NCBI GenBank assembly: GCA_023957245.1
Contig: JAMLHJ010000007.1
Span: 1-64,000 of the forward strand
Source of the DNA: Chitinophagales bacterium
Lineage (GTDB): Bacteria; Bacteroidota; Bacteroidia; Chitinophagales; JADIYW01
Length of the DNA: 64,000 nucleotides
Direction: 5' to 3'
The position numbers were made by a program, and so were the translations under genes. Of this stretch, positions 25,831 through 36,768 are shown one piece after another; within the stretch, counting starts at the first letter, position 1; each line of letters starts with the position of its first letter. Below the pieces are notes generated by a model. That model was not told the DNA's origin and did no database searches. It saw only the letters and a list, made by a program, of their open reading frames with translations.

Positions 25831-26472
25831 ATGAAGTGTGTTTCTGTGTTTTCAAAAGGTACCTTATTAGTATTGTTTACAATATTGATGAGTAATAAAT
25901 TATCTGCAAGAGTATATTCTACTTGTCCTTATCCTCAAAATGAGTACGGAATAGGCTATGGTTTTTATCCGACCGAACAATTAGCTATCACTTATTTGGA
26001 AGCGATTGGCTTTGGTGTCTTAAAGCCATTGACAGATGTGGACTTTCAATCTTCTAAGTTTATTGGTCCCATATCCGTCAATTATAAACATTTTTTTAAA
26101 GAAAGATTAGCAGTTGGATTTAGTGCTTTATATTCAAATGCAAAATTAAAATTTACTGACAGTAATGAAACATTGGCTACAAGTCATTTGAATACAATAT
26201 CTATCTTACCAAGGTTTGATTTTTATTATATTAGAAATCCTAAGTTTGCAATGTATGGCTCTTTAGCAGCAGGAGGGATGGTGATGTTGTCATCTGGCAA
26301 AGAAATTCCATTAGTAGAAAGAGCAGGAGCATCTTTTGCTTTTCAAGTGACACCTTTAGCTTTTAGATTTGGTAGAGATGTTGGTTTGGTAGTAGAGTTA
26401 GGTATTGGCTCTCATGGATTGGCAGAGGTAGGATTTACTTATAGACCATTTAATAGACCTTGGATGCATTAA
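25831..26472 (+). CDS. Predicted outer-membrane beta-barrel protein, unknown function
   Basis: I do not recognise a named family. The 213-residue protein begins with a Sec signal peptide (MKCVSVFSKGTLLVLFTILMSNKLSARV, cleavage likely after SA at 25-26). After it come alternating amphipathic strands with aromatic ends (YFIGPISVNYKHFF, RLAVGFSALYSNAKLKF, FDFYYIRNPKFAMYGSLAAGGM). It finishes in LVVELGIGSHGLAEVGFTYRPF, the style of small 8-stranded porin-like or OmpW-like barrels. It is monocistronic with its own promoter element and a shared bidirectional terminator before gyrB. Confidence 0.7.
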   Translation: MKCVSVFSKGTLLVLFTILMSNKLSARVYSTCPYPQNEYGIGYGFYPTEQLAITYLEAIGFGVLKPLTDVDFQSSKFIGPISVNYKHFFKERLAVGFSALYSNAKLKFTDSNETLATSHLNTISILPRFDFYYIRNPKFAMYGSLAAGGMVMLSSGKEIPLVERAGASFAFQVTPLAFRFGRDVGLVVELGIGSHGLAEVGFTYRPFNRPWMH

Positions 26473-26496
26473 TTTGCTATAAGACTAAATAGAAAT

Positions 26497-26526
26497 AAGA
26501 AAGGCTACCAATTGGTAGCCTTTCTT
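26497..26526. terminator. Bidirectional terminator between the OMP gene and gyrB
   Basis: This is a perfect 30-bp palindrome: AAGAAAGGCTACC, then AATT at the centre, then its exact complement ending TTCTT. It serves both convergent genes. The core GGCTACC recurs in the gcvP/dcd terminator. Confidence 0.9.
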
Positions 26527-26536
26527 GTTATAGTTT

Positions 26537-28582
<2,046 letters not shown>

Positions 28583-28591
28583 TTATCCACA
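28583..28591 (+). other. DnaA box (TTATCCACA)
   Basis: This is a perfect match to the 9-mer DnaA consensus TTATNCACA, between gyrB and gcvP. A second identical box lies 207 bp downstream in the same orientation. Confidence 0.5.
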
Positions 28592-28789
28592 ATCTTACAT
28601 TATTTCAGATTTATTATGTTTAGTATCTCGTTTGAAAAAGAAAGGTACTTTATATTGATGAAAAATCATTTGACTTTTAAGTGTGTTGCTATCCTCTATG
28701 GCTTTAGCTATCGGTTTGAGTAATTATACTTTTTCAATTTGTAAGCATGAAATTATAAATTTGACATTAGTCTATTAATGATGCTGAGG

Positions 28790-28798
28790 TTATCCACA
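28790..28798 (+). other. DnaA box (TTATCCACA), second copy
   Basis: This is identical in sequence and orientation to the box at 28583, near the far end of the same AT-rich intergenic stretch. No further perfect box is visible between them. Confidence 0.5.
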
Positions 28799-28835
28799 GT
28801 GTGTATTTGTCGCCTAATTATTCATTGGAAAACCG

Positions 28836-28843
28836 TATCTTTG
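28836..28843 (+). promoter_or_regulatory. Bacteroidota -7 element for gcvP
   Basis: TATCTTTG is a perfect match to TAnnTTTG, ending 34 bp before the chosen gcvP ATG. Confidence 0.55.
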
Positions 28844-28877
28844 CGCATCAAAATCACTTATAAATTTATTGCCACTC

Positions 28878-31727
28878 ATGAGTATTAATTTTGCATCGAG
28901 ACACATAGGCCCTTCTTCTGAAGAAACAATTTCTATGTTGAAGTCTATTGGGGTTGATCAGTTAGATCAGTTAATTGATTTAGCAGTTCCTAATAATATA
29001 AGACTTAAGGAATCTTTGGGAATAGGGGCAGAGATTAGTGAATATAAATATCTCCGTACTTTGCGTGAAACTGCTGGTGATAATCAAGTCTTTAGAAGTT
29101 ATATTGGTTTGGGGTATAATGGAACTATTTTGCCAGGAGTGATTCAAAGAAATATTTTTGAAAATCCAGGCTGGTACACTCAATATACGCCTTATCAAGC
29201 TGAAATTTCTCAAGGTAGATTGGAAGCATTGTTGAATTACCAAACGATGGTTGCAGATTTGACTGGATTGCCAATTGCAAATGCCTCTTTATTAGATGAA
29301 GCCACCTCTGCAGCAGAAGCAATGTATATGCTTTATGAAGTGAAAAACAAAAAAAGGAAAACAGATAAATCTATTAAGTTTTTTATTGGTGACACTGTTT
29401 TTCCTTCTACTATTGATGTCATCAAAGGTAGAGCAATACCTTTTGGTGTAGAAGTAGTTGTTGGAAATGTAGAAGATTTCAATCCTTCCGATGAATATTT
29501 TGCTGCTTTATTTCAATATCCTGATGTCAATGGCGCAATATTGAATTTTGATAATATCATTGAGTCTTGTAAGGCAAATGAAGTATATGTCATTATGGCT
29601 GCTGATATTATGAGTTTGGCTTTGATAAAAAGTCCAGGAAGTCTAGGAGCAGATGTTGCTGTGGGTTCAACACAAAGATTTGGAGTACCGATGGGATTTG
29701 GTGGTCCTCATGCTGCATATTTTGCTTGTAAAGAAGAATATACAAGACAAATACCTGGTCGTATTATTGGTGTTTCTGTTGACAAACACGGTAATCATGC
29801 ATTAAGAATGGCGTTGCAAACTCGTGAACAACATATTAAAAGAGAAAAGGCTTCTTCAAATATTTGTACAGCTCAAGCTTTATTAGCAATCATGGCAAGT
29901 ATGTATGCTGTGTATCATGGCTCAGAAGGAATTATTAATATTGCTACAGATATTCATTTGAAAACTAGTACATTATCTAATGCTTTGGATAGTTTAGGTT
30001 TTAAGAATATAAATCAATCTTATTTCGATACAATAACAATTGATGCAGGTCAATTAGTTTCAACAATTGAAGAGTTAGCACTAAATAAAGGTGTCAACTT
30101 TAGATACAATAATAGTGAAATTACTATTTCATTGGACGAAACAGTTTTAGATACTGACTTGAATGATGTGATTGAAATTTTTGCTAAATCTAAAGGTAAA
30201 TCTGTTCCAGCAATTGGAGAAACAAGCTTCGCAATTGATAAAGAATTAAGAAGGGTAGAACCTGTATTAGTTCATCCTGTGTTTAATTCTTATCGTTCTG
30301 AAACAGAAATGTTGAGATATATTAAAAGGTTGGAAGCCAAAGATTTATCCTTGACTTATGGGATGATTCCTTTAGGTTCTTGTACGATGAAACTCAATGC
30401 TACTACGGAATTAGTTCCATTAAGTTGGCCAGAGTTTTCTTCTATACATCCTTATGTTCCACGTAATCAGGTTCAAGGATATTTGAAAATAATTGGAGAA
30501 TTGGAAGATGCGTTGTCAAAAGCTACTGGTTTTGCGGCGACTTCTCTTCAACCCAATTCTGGCGCACAAGGAGAATATGCTGGATTGATGGTGATAAGAG
30601 CATATCATCATGCGAGAGGAGATGAGCATAGAAATGTTGCTTTAATTCCTTCTTCTGCTCATGGTACTAATCCAGCATCGGCTTCAATGGCAGGTATGAA
30701 AATTATTATCGTGAAATGTGATGAAGCTGGAAATATCGATGTTGAAGATTTGAGAAGTAAGGCAGAGCAATATAAAGATGAATTGTCTTGTTTAATGGTG
30801 ACATATCCATCTACTCACGGTGTATTTGAAGATACTATCATTGAAATCTGTCAAATTATTCACCAAAATGGTGGTAAGGTTTATATGGATGGTGCGAATA
30901 TGAATGCTCAAGTAGGTCTTACTTCACCAGCTAATATTGGTGCAGATGTTTGTCACTTGAATTTGCATAAGACATTTGCAATCCCTCACGGAGGTGGTGG
31001 ACCAGGAATGGGGCCTATTTGTGTAGTGCAAGATTTAGCTCCTTATTTGCCAGGAAATCCAATTGTAAAAACAGGTGGCGAAGAAGCTATTTATGCGATT
31101 TCTGCTGCTCCTTATGGCAGTGCAAGTATTTTATTGATTTCTTATGCATATATCAAAATGTTAGGAGATGAAGGATTGACAAATGCAACAAAATTTGCAA
31201 TCTTAAATGCTAATTATTTGAAGTCAAGATTGAAAGATAGTTATCCTATTTTATACACTGGGCCTAATGGTTATGTTGCACATGAATTTATCATGGATAT
31301 CCGTCCATTTAAAAAAGATGCAGGAATCGAAGCTACCGATATCGCCAAACGTTTAATGGATTATGGTTTCCATGCACCTACTTTATCTTTCCCTGTTCCT
31401 AATACTTTGATGGTAGAACCTACAGAAAGTGAAAGCAAGGTAGAATTGGATAGGTTTGTTGATGCGATGATACAAATTCGTCAAGAGATTCAAGATATTA
31501 TTGATGGGAAAACGACTAAAGAAGATAACCCTCTAGTGAATGCTCCTCATACTGCAGAAGAAGCTATTTCAAGTGATTGGAATCATGTCTATTCTAGAAC
31601 TGAGGCAATTTACCCTGTTAAGAGCTTGATAACAAATAAATTTTGGCCTTCGGTAGCAAGAGTTGATAATACTTTAGGCGATAGAAATTTGATATGTACT
31701 TGTCCTCCGATTGAGGCTTATCAGTAA
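28878..31727 (+). CDS. gcvP: Glycine dehydrogenase (aminomethyl-transferring), P-protein
   Basis: This is the P-protein of the glycine cleavage system, a PLP enzyme that decarboxylates glycine and transfers the aminomethyl group to GcvH lipoate. It is a full-length single-chain form of 949 residues, started at the ATG giving SINFASRHIGPS; a TTG three codons earlier is less likely. It contains both halves: the N-terminal half with YTPYQAEISQGRLEALLN, and the C-terminal half with PLP-Lys in CHLNLHKTFAIPHGGGGPGMGP and GSCTMKLNA. GcvT and GcvH are not in this window. It has its own promoter element and terminator. Confidence 0.97.
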   Translation: MSINFASRHIGPSSEETISMLKSIGVDQLDQLIDLAVPNNIRLKESLGIGAEISEYKYLRTLRETAGDNQVFRSYIGLGYNGTILPGVIQRNIFENPGWYTQYTPYQAEISQGRLEALLNYQTMVADLTGLPIANASLLDEATSAAEAMYMLYEVKNKKRKTDKSIKFFIGDTVFPSTIDVIKGRAIPFGVEVVVGNVEDFNPSDEYFAALFQYPDVNGAILNFDNIIESCKANEVYVIMAADIMSLALIKSPGSLGADVAVGSTQRFGVPMGFGGPHAAYFACKEEYTRQIPGRIIGVSVDKHGNHALRMALQTREQHIKREKASSNICTAQALLAIMASMYAVYHGSEGIINIATDIHLKTSTLSNALDSLGFKNINQSYFDTITIDAGQLVSTIEELALNKGVNFRYNNSEITISLDETVLDTDLNDVIEIFAKSKGKSVPAIGETSFAIDKELRRVEPVLVHPVFNSYRSETEMLRYIKRLEAKDLSLTYGMIPLGSCTMKLNATTELVPLSWPEFSSIHPYVPRNQVQGYLKIIGELEDALSKATGFAATSLQPNSGAQGEYAGLMVIRAYHHARGDEHRNVALIPSSAHGTNPASASMAGMKIIIVKCDEAGNIDVEDLRSKAEQYKDELSCLMVTYPSTHGVFEDTIIEICQIIHQNGGKVYMDGANMNAQVGLTSPANIGADVCHLNLHKTFAIPHGGGGPGMGPICVVQDLAPYLPGNPIVKTGGEEAIYAISAAPYGSASILLISYAYIKMLGDEGLTNATKFAILNANYLKSRLKDSYPILYTGPNGYVAHEFIMDIRPFKKDAGIEATDIAKRLMDYGFHAPTLSFPVPNTLMVEPTESESKVELDRFVDAMIQIRQEIQDIIDGKTTKEDNPLVNAPHTAEEAISSDWNHVYSRTEAIYPVKSLITNKFWPSVARVDNTLGDRNLICTCPPIEAYQ

Positions 31728-31748
31728 GATAATTTTTATAGGAATATT

Positions 31749-31775
31749 AAAGGCTACCTTCTGGGTAGCCTTTGT
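31749..31775. terminator. Bidirectional terminator between gcvP and dcd
   Basis: The stem AAAGGCTACC (31749-31758) pairs with GGTAGCCTTT (31764-31773) across a 5-nt loop, serving the two convergent genes. Confidence 0.85.
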
Positions 31776-31784
31776 TGTTCTGAA

Positions 31785-32324
31785 TTAAAATTCAAAATTT
31801 TTCCACATCATAGATTCTTGAGGGAGAGGACTTTTCTGGATGTATTTTGCTGATTGCTTTTTGTTGTAAAAGTTGTTGATTCCTCCTTCAACTGTGAAGT
31901 AAATCAATTGTCCTACAGGCATTCCTGCATATACTCTTACAGGTTGAATACATGATATTTCTAATGTCCAATGGTTGCAAAAACCTACATCTCCTTTTCC
32001 AGCAGTTGCATGAATATTTATTCCCAAACGACCGATTGATGATTTGCCTTCTAAAAATGGAACGTGAGCATGTGTTTCTGTATATTCTTCAGTAGAACCT
32101 AAATACAAAACGCCAGGTTGCAAGGTGTATCCTTCTTCGGGTATTTCAATCACTTTAATAGCATTGTGTTTTTTGGCATCCAATATTTCATCTTCATATA
32201 CAGCCAAAAAATGACTGAGGTGAACATCATAAGAATTTGTTCCTAAACAATCTGGTCGAAATGGATCTACAACAATATTTCCATTTTTTATTTCTTCCAA
32301 AATGCTTTTGTCTGAAAGTATCAT
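31785..32324 (-). CDS. dcd: dCTP deaminase
   Basis: This enzyme deaminates dCTP to dUTP on the way to thymidylate. The 179-residue protein is a member of the dUTPase-fold trimer family. MILSDKSILEEIKNGNIVVDPFRPDCLGTNSYDVHLS is the typical N-terminus, PFLEGKSSIGRLGINIHATAGKGDVGF holds the nucleotide-binding and catalytic Glu region, and the short C-terminal lid ends in QESMMWKNFEF. Whether it is monofunctional or a bifunctional dCTP deaminase/dUTPase cannot be decided by eye. It has a perfect -7 element upstream. Confidence 0.93.
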   Translation of the reverse strand: MILSDKSILEEIKNGNIVVDPFRPDCLGTNSYDVHLSHFLAVYEDEILDAKKHNAIKVIEIPEEGYTLQPGVLYLGSTEEYTETHAHVPFLEGKSSIGRLGINIHATAGKGDVGFCNHWTLEISCIQPVRVYAGMPVGQLIYFTVEGGINNFYNKKQSAKYIQKSPLPQESMMWKNFEF

Positions 32325-32337
32325 GCTATTTTTTTTG

Positions 32338-32345
32338 CAAAAGTA
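32338..32345 (-). promoter_or_regulatory. Bacteroidota -7 element for dcd
   Basis: On the minus strand this reads TACTTTTG, a perfect TAnnTTTG match 14 bp before the dcd ATG. Confidence 0.5.
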
Positions 32346-32413
32346 AGAAATGTATTAGAAAACCATTAAAAATTGATTTTTCCAATAATTGTATAAAAAA
32401 TTACGCTTAAAAA

Positions 32414-32920
32414 TTATTTTTCACTCTTCGAAATTAAGGCAGAGATTAAACTGAGAATGCTTCCAATAATTACTTGACTAACAAATCCCATTGAAATAAA
32501 TATTGCTGGTTTTTGAAAGTTGGCTGCCATTGCCATTGCTTTATCTGCTGTCTCAGGAGCAATGCCATCTTTAATCATTTTTGCACGCTGAACTTCTTGG
32601 ATTCCTTCAATAAAATGAGTATCAATCCAATTAATATGAACAATCAAATATAGAGTACTTATGATGGCAGCAAATAGAAATGTGAAGAATCCGATTTTGT
32701 ATGCTACTTTAAATTCTAGGTGTCCATTGTTTTGCTTTTTGGTGCGTAAGACGACATAAATAATAGCGATGAAGTAAATGATATAAACGCTATATCCCAC
32801 CCATGTTTCTTTGTCTATCCCAATTAAATAAGCTATTAAAGAATACAGAATTAGAAACAGCCCGAGATACAAACCATTACTAAGAGAGATATCCCATATA
32901 TTTACTTTGGATTCATTCAT
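32414..32920 (-). CDS. DUF4199 family membrane protein
   Basis: This 168-residue protein has four membrane helices, at about residues 15-35, 42-59, 75-97 and 140-162. The loop between helices 3 and 4 contains NWIDTHFIEGIQEVQRAKMIKDGIAPETADKAMAMA, a layout typical of Bacteroidota DUF4199 proteins. The function is unknown. It stands alone on the minus strand with 90 bp to dcd and 172 bp to the divergent ccmE. In many Bacteroidota, DUF4199 genes precede glycosyltransferases, but here they do not. Confidence 0.75.
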   Translation of the reverse strand: MNESKVNIWDISLSNGLYLGLFLILYSLIAYLIGIDKETWVGYSVYIIYFIAIIYVVLRTKKQNNGHLEFKVAYKIGFFTFLFAAIISTLYLIVHINWIDTHFIEGIQEVQRAKMIKDGIAPETADKAMAMAANFQKPAIFISMGFVSQVIIGSILSLISALISKSEK

Positions 32921-33060
32921 TGTTAAGAATTTGTTTTAGAACTCAATATACTCCTTTTGGTGAGTTATAAAAACTGTTAAATAATCTTTATTAAGATTGA
33001 ATCGCTTATTGCATGACATGTTTATGACAATTGTCACTCTTTAATACGATATATTAATTT

Positions 33061-33068
33061 TACCTTTG
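33061..33068 (+). promoter_or_regulatory. Bacteroidota -7 element for ccmE-ccmF
   Basis: TACCTTTG is a perfect match, 25 bp before the ccmE ATG. It probably drives ccmE, ccmF and the overlapping DUF2520 gene. Confidence 0.55.
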
Positions 33069-33092
33069 TAGCAATATTTAATTGAGAAGTAC

Positions 33093-33485
33093 ATGAAAAA
33101 AACTCATATCATTGCTTTAGTATTTATAGCAGTTTTAGTAGGCGTTTTAATCAGCATGTTGGGCGATTTTAGTCGCTATGAGACATTTGATTCACCTTAT
33201 GCATTAAAAGGGAATGAAATTAATGTAGTAGGAGTCTTGGATACAACTACTCCGATGGTTTATGAACCACTTAAAGATCCTAATAAATTTATTTTCTATC
33301 TTAAAGATGAGAAAGGAGGAGTGAAAGAGGTCTTTTATAAGGGAGAAAAACCTAGAGATTTTGAACGTTCTGAAAAGATTGTGATTACTGGAAAAATCGA
33401 AGGTAATCAATTTGTGGCTTCAAAAATATTAATGAAATGTCCTTCTAAATACGTGGAGGATCAAGTTCAAACTGCATCTTTATAA
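33093..33485 (+). CDS. ccmE: Cytochrome c maturation protein CcmE (CxxxY type)
   Basis: This is a periplasmic heme chaperone anchored by one N-terminal helix (residues 5-24). The OB-fold of about 85 residues contains FYLKDEKGGVKEVFYKGEKPRDF and a EKIVITGKIEGNQFVASKILMKCPSKY ending. The covalent heme-binding residue, His in the classical HxxxY motif, is Cys here (C116 and Y120, CPSKY). This variant is known from Desulfovibrio and some other bacteria and is common in Bacteroidota-like systems. The length of 130 is normal. It is followed 6 bp later by the CcmF-like gene. Confidence 0.9.
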   Translation: MKKTHIIALVFIAVLVGVLISMLGDFSRYETFDSPYALKGNEINVVGVLDTTTPMVYEPLKDPNKFIFYLKDEKGGVKEVFYKGEKPRDFERSEKIVITGKIEGNQFVASKILMKCPSKYVEDQVQTASL

Positions 33486-33491
33486 TTATTT

Positions 33492-35951
33492 ATGAATATT
33501 TACGCTGAAGGCAATAATATGATTTATGGCCAAATAGGTCATTTATTATTGATTACTACTTTTATTGCCGCTATTGCTTCAAGTTTATCTTATTTTTTAG
33601 CAGTCAAAAAATCTGCTAATGTTGCCAGTGCTTCTTCTTGGTTGAGAGCTGGTCGAAATTGGTTCATTATTCATGCCATCAGCTCCGTGGGAGTAGCTGC
33701 ATTATTGATACTAATGATTCAACAACATATATTTGAGTACAAATATATTTGGCAACATTCATCAAGAGATTTATCTTTTAAATTCTTGCTTTCTGCATTT
33801 TGGGAAGGTCAAGAAGGTAGTACTTTATTATGGATGTTTTGGCACAGTGTTTTAGGTATTATTTTGATATTTAAAGCCAAAAAATGGGAAGCTCCTGTAT
33901 TGTCAATTGTTGCTTTGGCACAAGTGATGTTGGCTTCTATGGAGCTAGGATTTAATATTAAAGTGCCACATTTTGAAATAGATTTTTCTCCTTTTTATTT
34001 TGCATTTAATTGGGCAGATTATAAAATGGGTAGCAATCCTTTTGCGCTTGTAAAAGACACTATGGATATCCCTGTTTTTGCTATGGATCCTAATTTTGTT
34101 TTTGAGGATGGCAATGGTTTGAATCCATTATTACAAAATTATTGGATGGTTATTCACCCACCTACATTGTTTTTGGGATATGCATTGACAACTATTCCAT
34201 TTGCTTATGCTTTATCTTCATTATGGCTGAGAAATTATAAAGATTGGTTACAGCCTGCTTTGGAATGGACATTATGGGCAGTTGCTATTTTAGGTATAGG
34301 TATTTTGATGGGAGGAGCTTGGGCTTATGAAGCATTGAGTTTTGGAGGCTTTTGGGCGTGGGATCCAGTAGAAAATGCATCTTTGGTGCCATGGATGATG
34401 ATAGTTGCTGGTTTGCATACCTTAATCGTATATAAGCATACTGGATTTTCATTAGTATCTACATACTTGTTCTTGATGGCTGGTATGTGGTTCTCTTTAT
34501 ATTCTAGTTTCTTGACGAAAAGTGGAGTATTGGGAGATTCTTCTGTACACTCATTTACAGATATGGGAATGTCGGGGCAGTTAGTTATTTCTATACTTGT
34601 ATTTTTGATTCCATCTTTATGGATGTTCTTTAAAAGATACAAAGAAATACCAGGGAGAAAAGACGAAGAGGAAGTTTCATCAAGAGAATTTTGGGTTTTT
34701 ATAGGCTCTTTGATATTCCTTGTGTCTGCTCTACACATCATTATATTTACATCATTCCCTGTTATTAATAAAGTTATTGGAACTAATATCGCACCACCAG
34801 ATGAAGCACATTATAATAGTGTGGAGATATGGATTGCTATCATGTTGGCATTAGGTGCAGCAGTTACACAGTTTTTCTCATTTAAAAGAACTGATGTTAA
34901 GAAGGCTTTAAAATCAATATTATCTGCTCTTGCTGTTTCTATTGCAATAAGTGTATTTATTATTTACTATTTCAAATTTTACAGACTTGATTATTTATTG
35001 TTGACAGTTGCTTCTATTTATGCAATTATCGGTAATGGAACTTATTGGGTGAAGAAGTTTAAAGGTAAAATCCTACACTCTGGAGGTTCAGTAACGCATA
35101 TTGGTTTTGGTATTTTTTTATTGGGAATACTGATATCTCAAGGAAGGCAACATGTTGTATCGTTGAATAAATTTGGTATTAACTATGGAGATAGTTTTTC
35201 TGAACAAGAGAATGCTGAAAATATTCTTTTATATAAGGGAGAACCTCAAATGATGAGCGGTTATCGTGTGACTTATTTGGGAGACTCGACAGCAATGCCT
35301 GATATTTACTTCAAGGTTTTATATGAAAAATTAAATACCAAGGGTGATGTTGTCAAATCTTTTGTCTTAGAACCTCATGTACAGATTAATAAAAAGATGG
35401 GTAGTGTTCCTAATCCTTCTACTTATAAAACATTAGACAAAGATTTATATACTCATATCACTACAGCTCCATTGAATGAAGATGGTACTCCAGCAGACAG
35501 TTTGTTGATTGAAGCTAAGAAGTTAGGTGTTGGAGATACTATTTTTGCTTCAAGATCATTTGCAATTTTTGAATCATTGAATCCTAAGGCAACAACAGAT
35601 AAAATTGAAGTACGACCAGATGATATTATCGTAGGTGCAAAAATGCATTTATATACTATGGACACAAATTATGTGATTGAACCCAAATATTTTATTAGAG
35701 ATTTAGTGGCAAGTTCGATAGCAGAAGGAGTGAAAGATTTGGATGTCAGATATTCATTGACAAAAATATTCCCAGAAGAAGGCAAGGTAGAGATTACTAT
35801 CGAGCAAAAATTGAAGAAATTTATCATTATGAAAGCGATTATCTTTCCATTTATCAATTTGGTATGGTTAGGTAGTATTGTGATGTTTGTAGGAGTCTTG
35901 TTAAGCCTTAGGAAAAGATATGCTGAAAAAGGTAGATTAAATGGCATCTAA
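33492..35951 (+). CDS. ccmF: Cytochrome c heme lyase CcmF (heme-handling protein family)
   Basis: This 819-residue polytopic membrane protein transfers heme from CcmE to apocytochrome c. It has at least 14 hydrophobic helices. The WWD-type periplasmic motif GGFWAWDPVENASLVPWM lies near residue 285-300, with conserved His residues around it (WMVIHPPTLFLGYA, HTGFSLVSTYLFLMAGMWFSLYSSFLTKSGVLGDSSVHSF). A long soluble domain of about 200 residues lies before the last helix, as in CcmF. An alternative ATG ten codons in (33519) would start directly with the first helix. It overlaps the next gene by 11 bp. CcmA-D were not found in the window. Confidence 0.92.
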   Translation: MNIYAEGNNMIYGQIGHLLLITTFIAAIASSLSYFLAVKKSANVASASSWLRAGRNWFIIHAISSVGVAALLILMIQQHIFEYKYIWQHSSRDLSFKFLLSAFWEGQEGSTLLWMFWHSVLGIILIFKAKKWEAPVLSIVALAQVMLASMELGFNIKVPHFEIDFSPFYFAFNWADYKMGSNPFALVKDTMDIPVFAMDPNFVFEDGNGLNPLLQNYWMVIHPPTLFLGYALTTIPFAYALSSLWLRNYKDWLQPALEWTLWAVAILGIGILMGGAWAYEALSFGGFWAWDPVENASLVPWMMIVAGLHTLIVYKHTGFSLVSTYLFLMAGMWFSLYSSFLTKSGVLGDSSVHSFTDMGMSGQLVISILVFLIPSLWMFFKRYKEIPGRKDEEEVSSREFWVFIGSLIFLVSALHIIIFTSFPVINKVIGTNIAPPDEAHYNSVEIWIAIMLALGAAVTQFFSFKRTDVKKALKSILSALAVSIAISVFIIYYFKFYRLDYLLLTVASIYAIIGNGTYWVKKFKGKILHSGGSVTHIGFGIFLLGILISQGRQHVVSLNKFGINYGDSFSEQENAENILLYKGEPQMMSGYRVTYLGDSTAMPDIYFKVLYEKLNTKGDVVKSFVLEPHVQINKKMGSVPNPSTYKTLDKDLYTHITTAPLNEDGTPADSLLIEAKKLGVGDTIFASRSFAIFESLNPKATTDKIEVRPDDIIVGAKMHLYTMDTNYVIEPKYFIRDLVASSIAEGVKDLDVRYSLTKIFPEEGKVEITIEQKLKKFIIMKAIIFPFINLVWLGSIVMFVGVLLSLRKRYAEKGRLNGI

Positions 35952-36747
35952 GCAACTCAAAAGAATTGTAATTATCGGTTCAGGTAGTGTAGCTACTACT
36001 TTAGCTCATGTTCTTTATAATAGTGGTCATGAGATATTGGAAGTGGCTTCTAGAAATCTCGCTCATGCTGAGAAGTTGGCAAAGGAGGTAAATGCTAAGA
36101 GATTTATGGACGATTTTTCTAAGATTACGGAGTATGCCAATTTATATATTATCTCTATTACAGATGATGCTATAGAGAACGTTGTCGAACAAATGCCAAA
36201 TGTAAATGGAGTGGTAGTTCATACTTCTGGAGCAGTCAATAGTGATGTTTTAAAATCAAAATTTTCCAATTGGGGAATATTTTATCCTTTACAGACTTTT
36301 ACAAAAGGTAGAGATTTGGATTTTAATAAAATTCCTATTCTGATATATTCTAATAAGTCTCAAAATTTGGATATTCTTGAAGAGGTTGCAGCGAGTATCG
36401 GCTCTATATCTTATGTTATTGATGATACTGCACGAACGCATATACATTTAGCTGGTGTCATTATTAATAATTTTGGAAATCATCTATTAGTGTTGGCAAG
36501 AAAGTATGTCAAAAAACATCAATTGCCTCCTCAGATTTTTCAAGCTTTAATTCAAGAAACAACAGCTAAGGCCTTAGAAGTTGGATCTGAAAATTCACAG
36601 ACAGGTCCTGCAAAAAGAGGAGATTTGAAGACTATTGAAAAACATTTGGACATTATTCGTTCTTCAAATGATGTAACACTCTTATCTTTGTATGAAATTT
36701 TTTCAAAAAGTATCATGGATACTTATGCTTCAAATTTGAAAGATTAG
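35941..36747 (+). CDS. Rossmann-like and DUF2520 domain protein (NADP oxidoreductase-like)
   Basis: This 268-residue protein has an N-terminal dinucleotide-binding fold with IVIIGSGSVATTLAHVLYNSGHEI (the third Gly of the GxGxxG loop is Ala). It has a central GVVVHTSGAV strand and a C-terminal helical DUF2520 domain beginning near 135, including HLAGVIINNFGNHLLVLA and TGPAKRGDLKTIEKHL. It resembles prephenate/ketopantoate-type dehydrogenases. The reaction is unknown. In many Bacteroidota it neighbours the KdsC phosphatase and a geranylgeranyltransferase; here those are at 59-60.6 kb. The start overlaps ccmF by 11 bp. Confidence 0.85.
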   Translation: MASKQLKRIVIIGSGSVATTLAHVLYNSGHEILEVASRNLAHAEKLAKEVNAKRFMDDFSKITEYANLYIISITDDAIENVVEQMPNVNGVVVHTSGAVNSDVLKSKFSNWGIFYPLQTFTKGRDLDFNKIPILIYSNKSQNLDILEEVAASIGSISYVIDDTARTHIHLAGVIINNFGNHLLVLARKYVKKHQLPPQIFQALIQETTAKALEVGSENSQTGPAKRGDLKTIEKHLDIIRSSNDVTLLSLYEIFSKSIMDTYASNLKD

Positions 36748-36768
36748 TTAATATTTTATTGTCAATTA

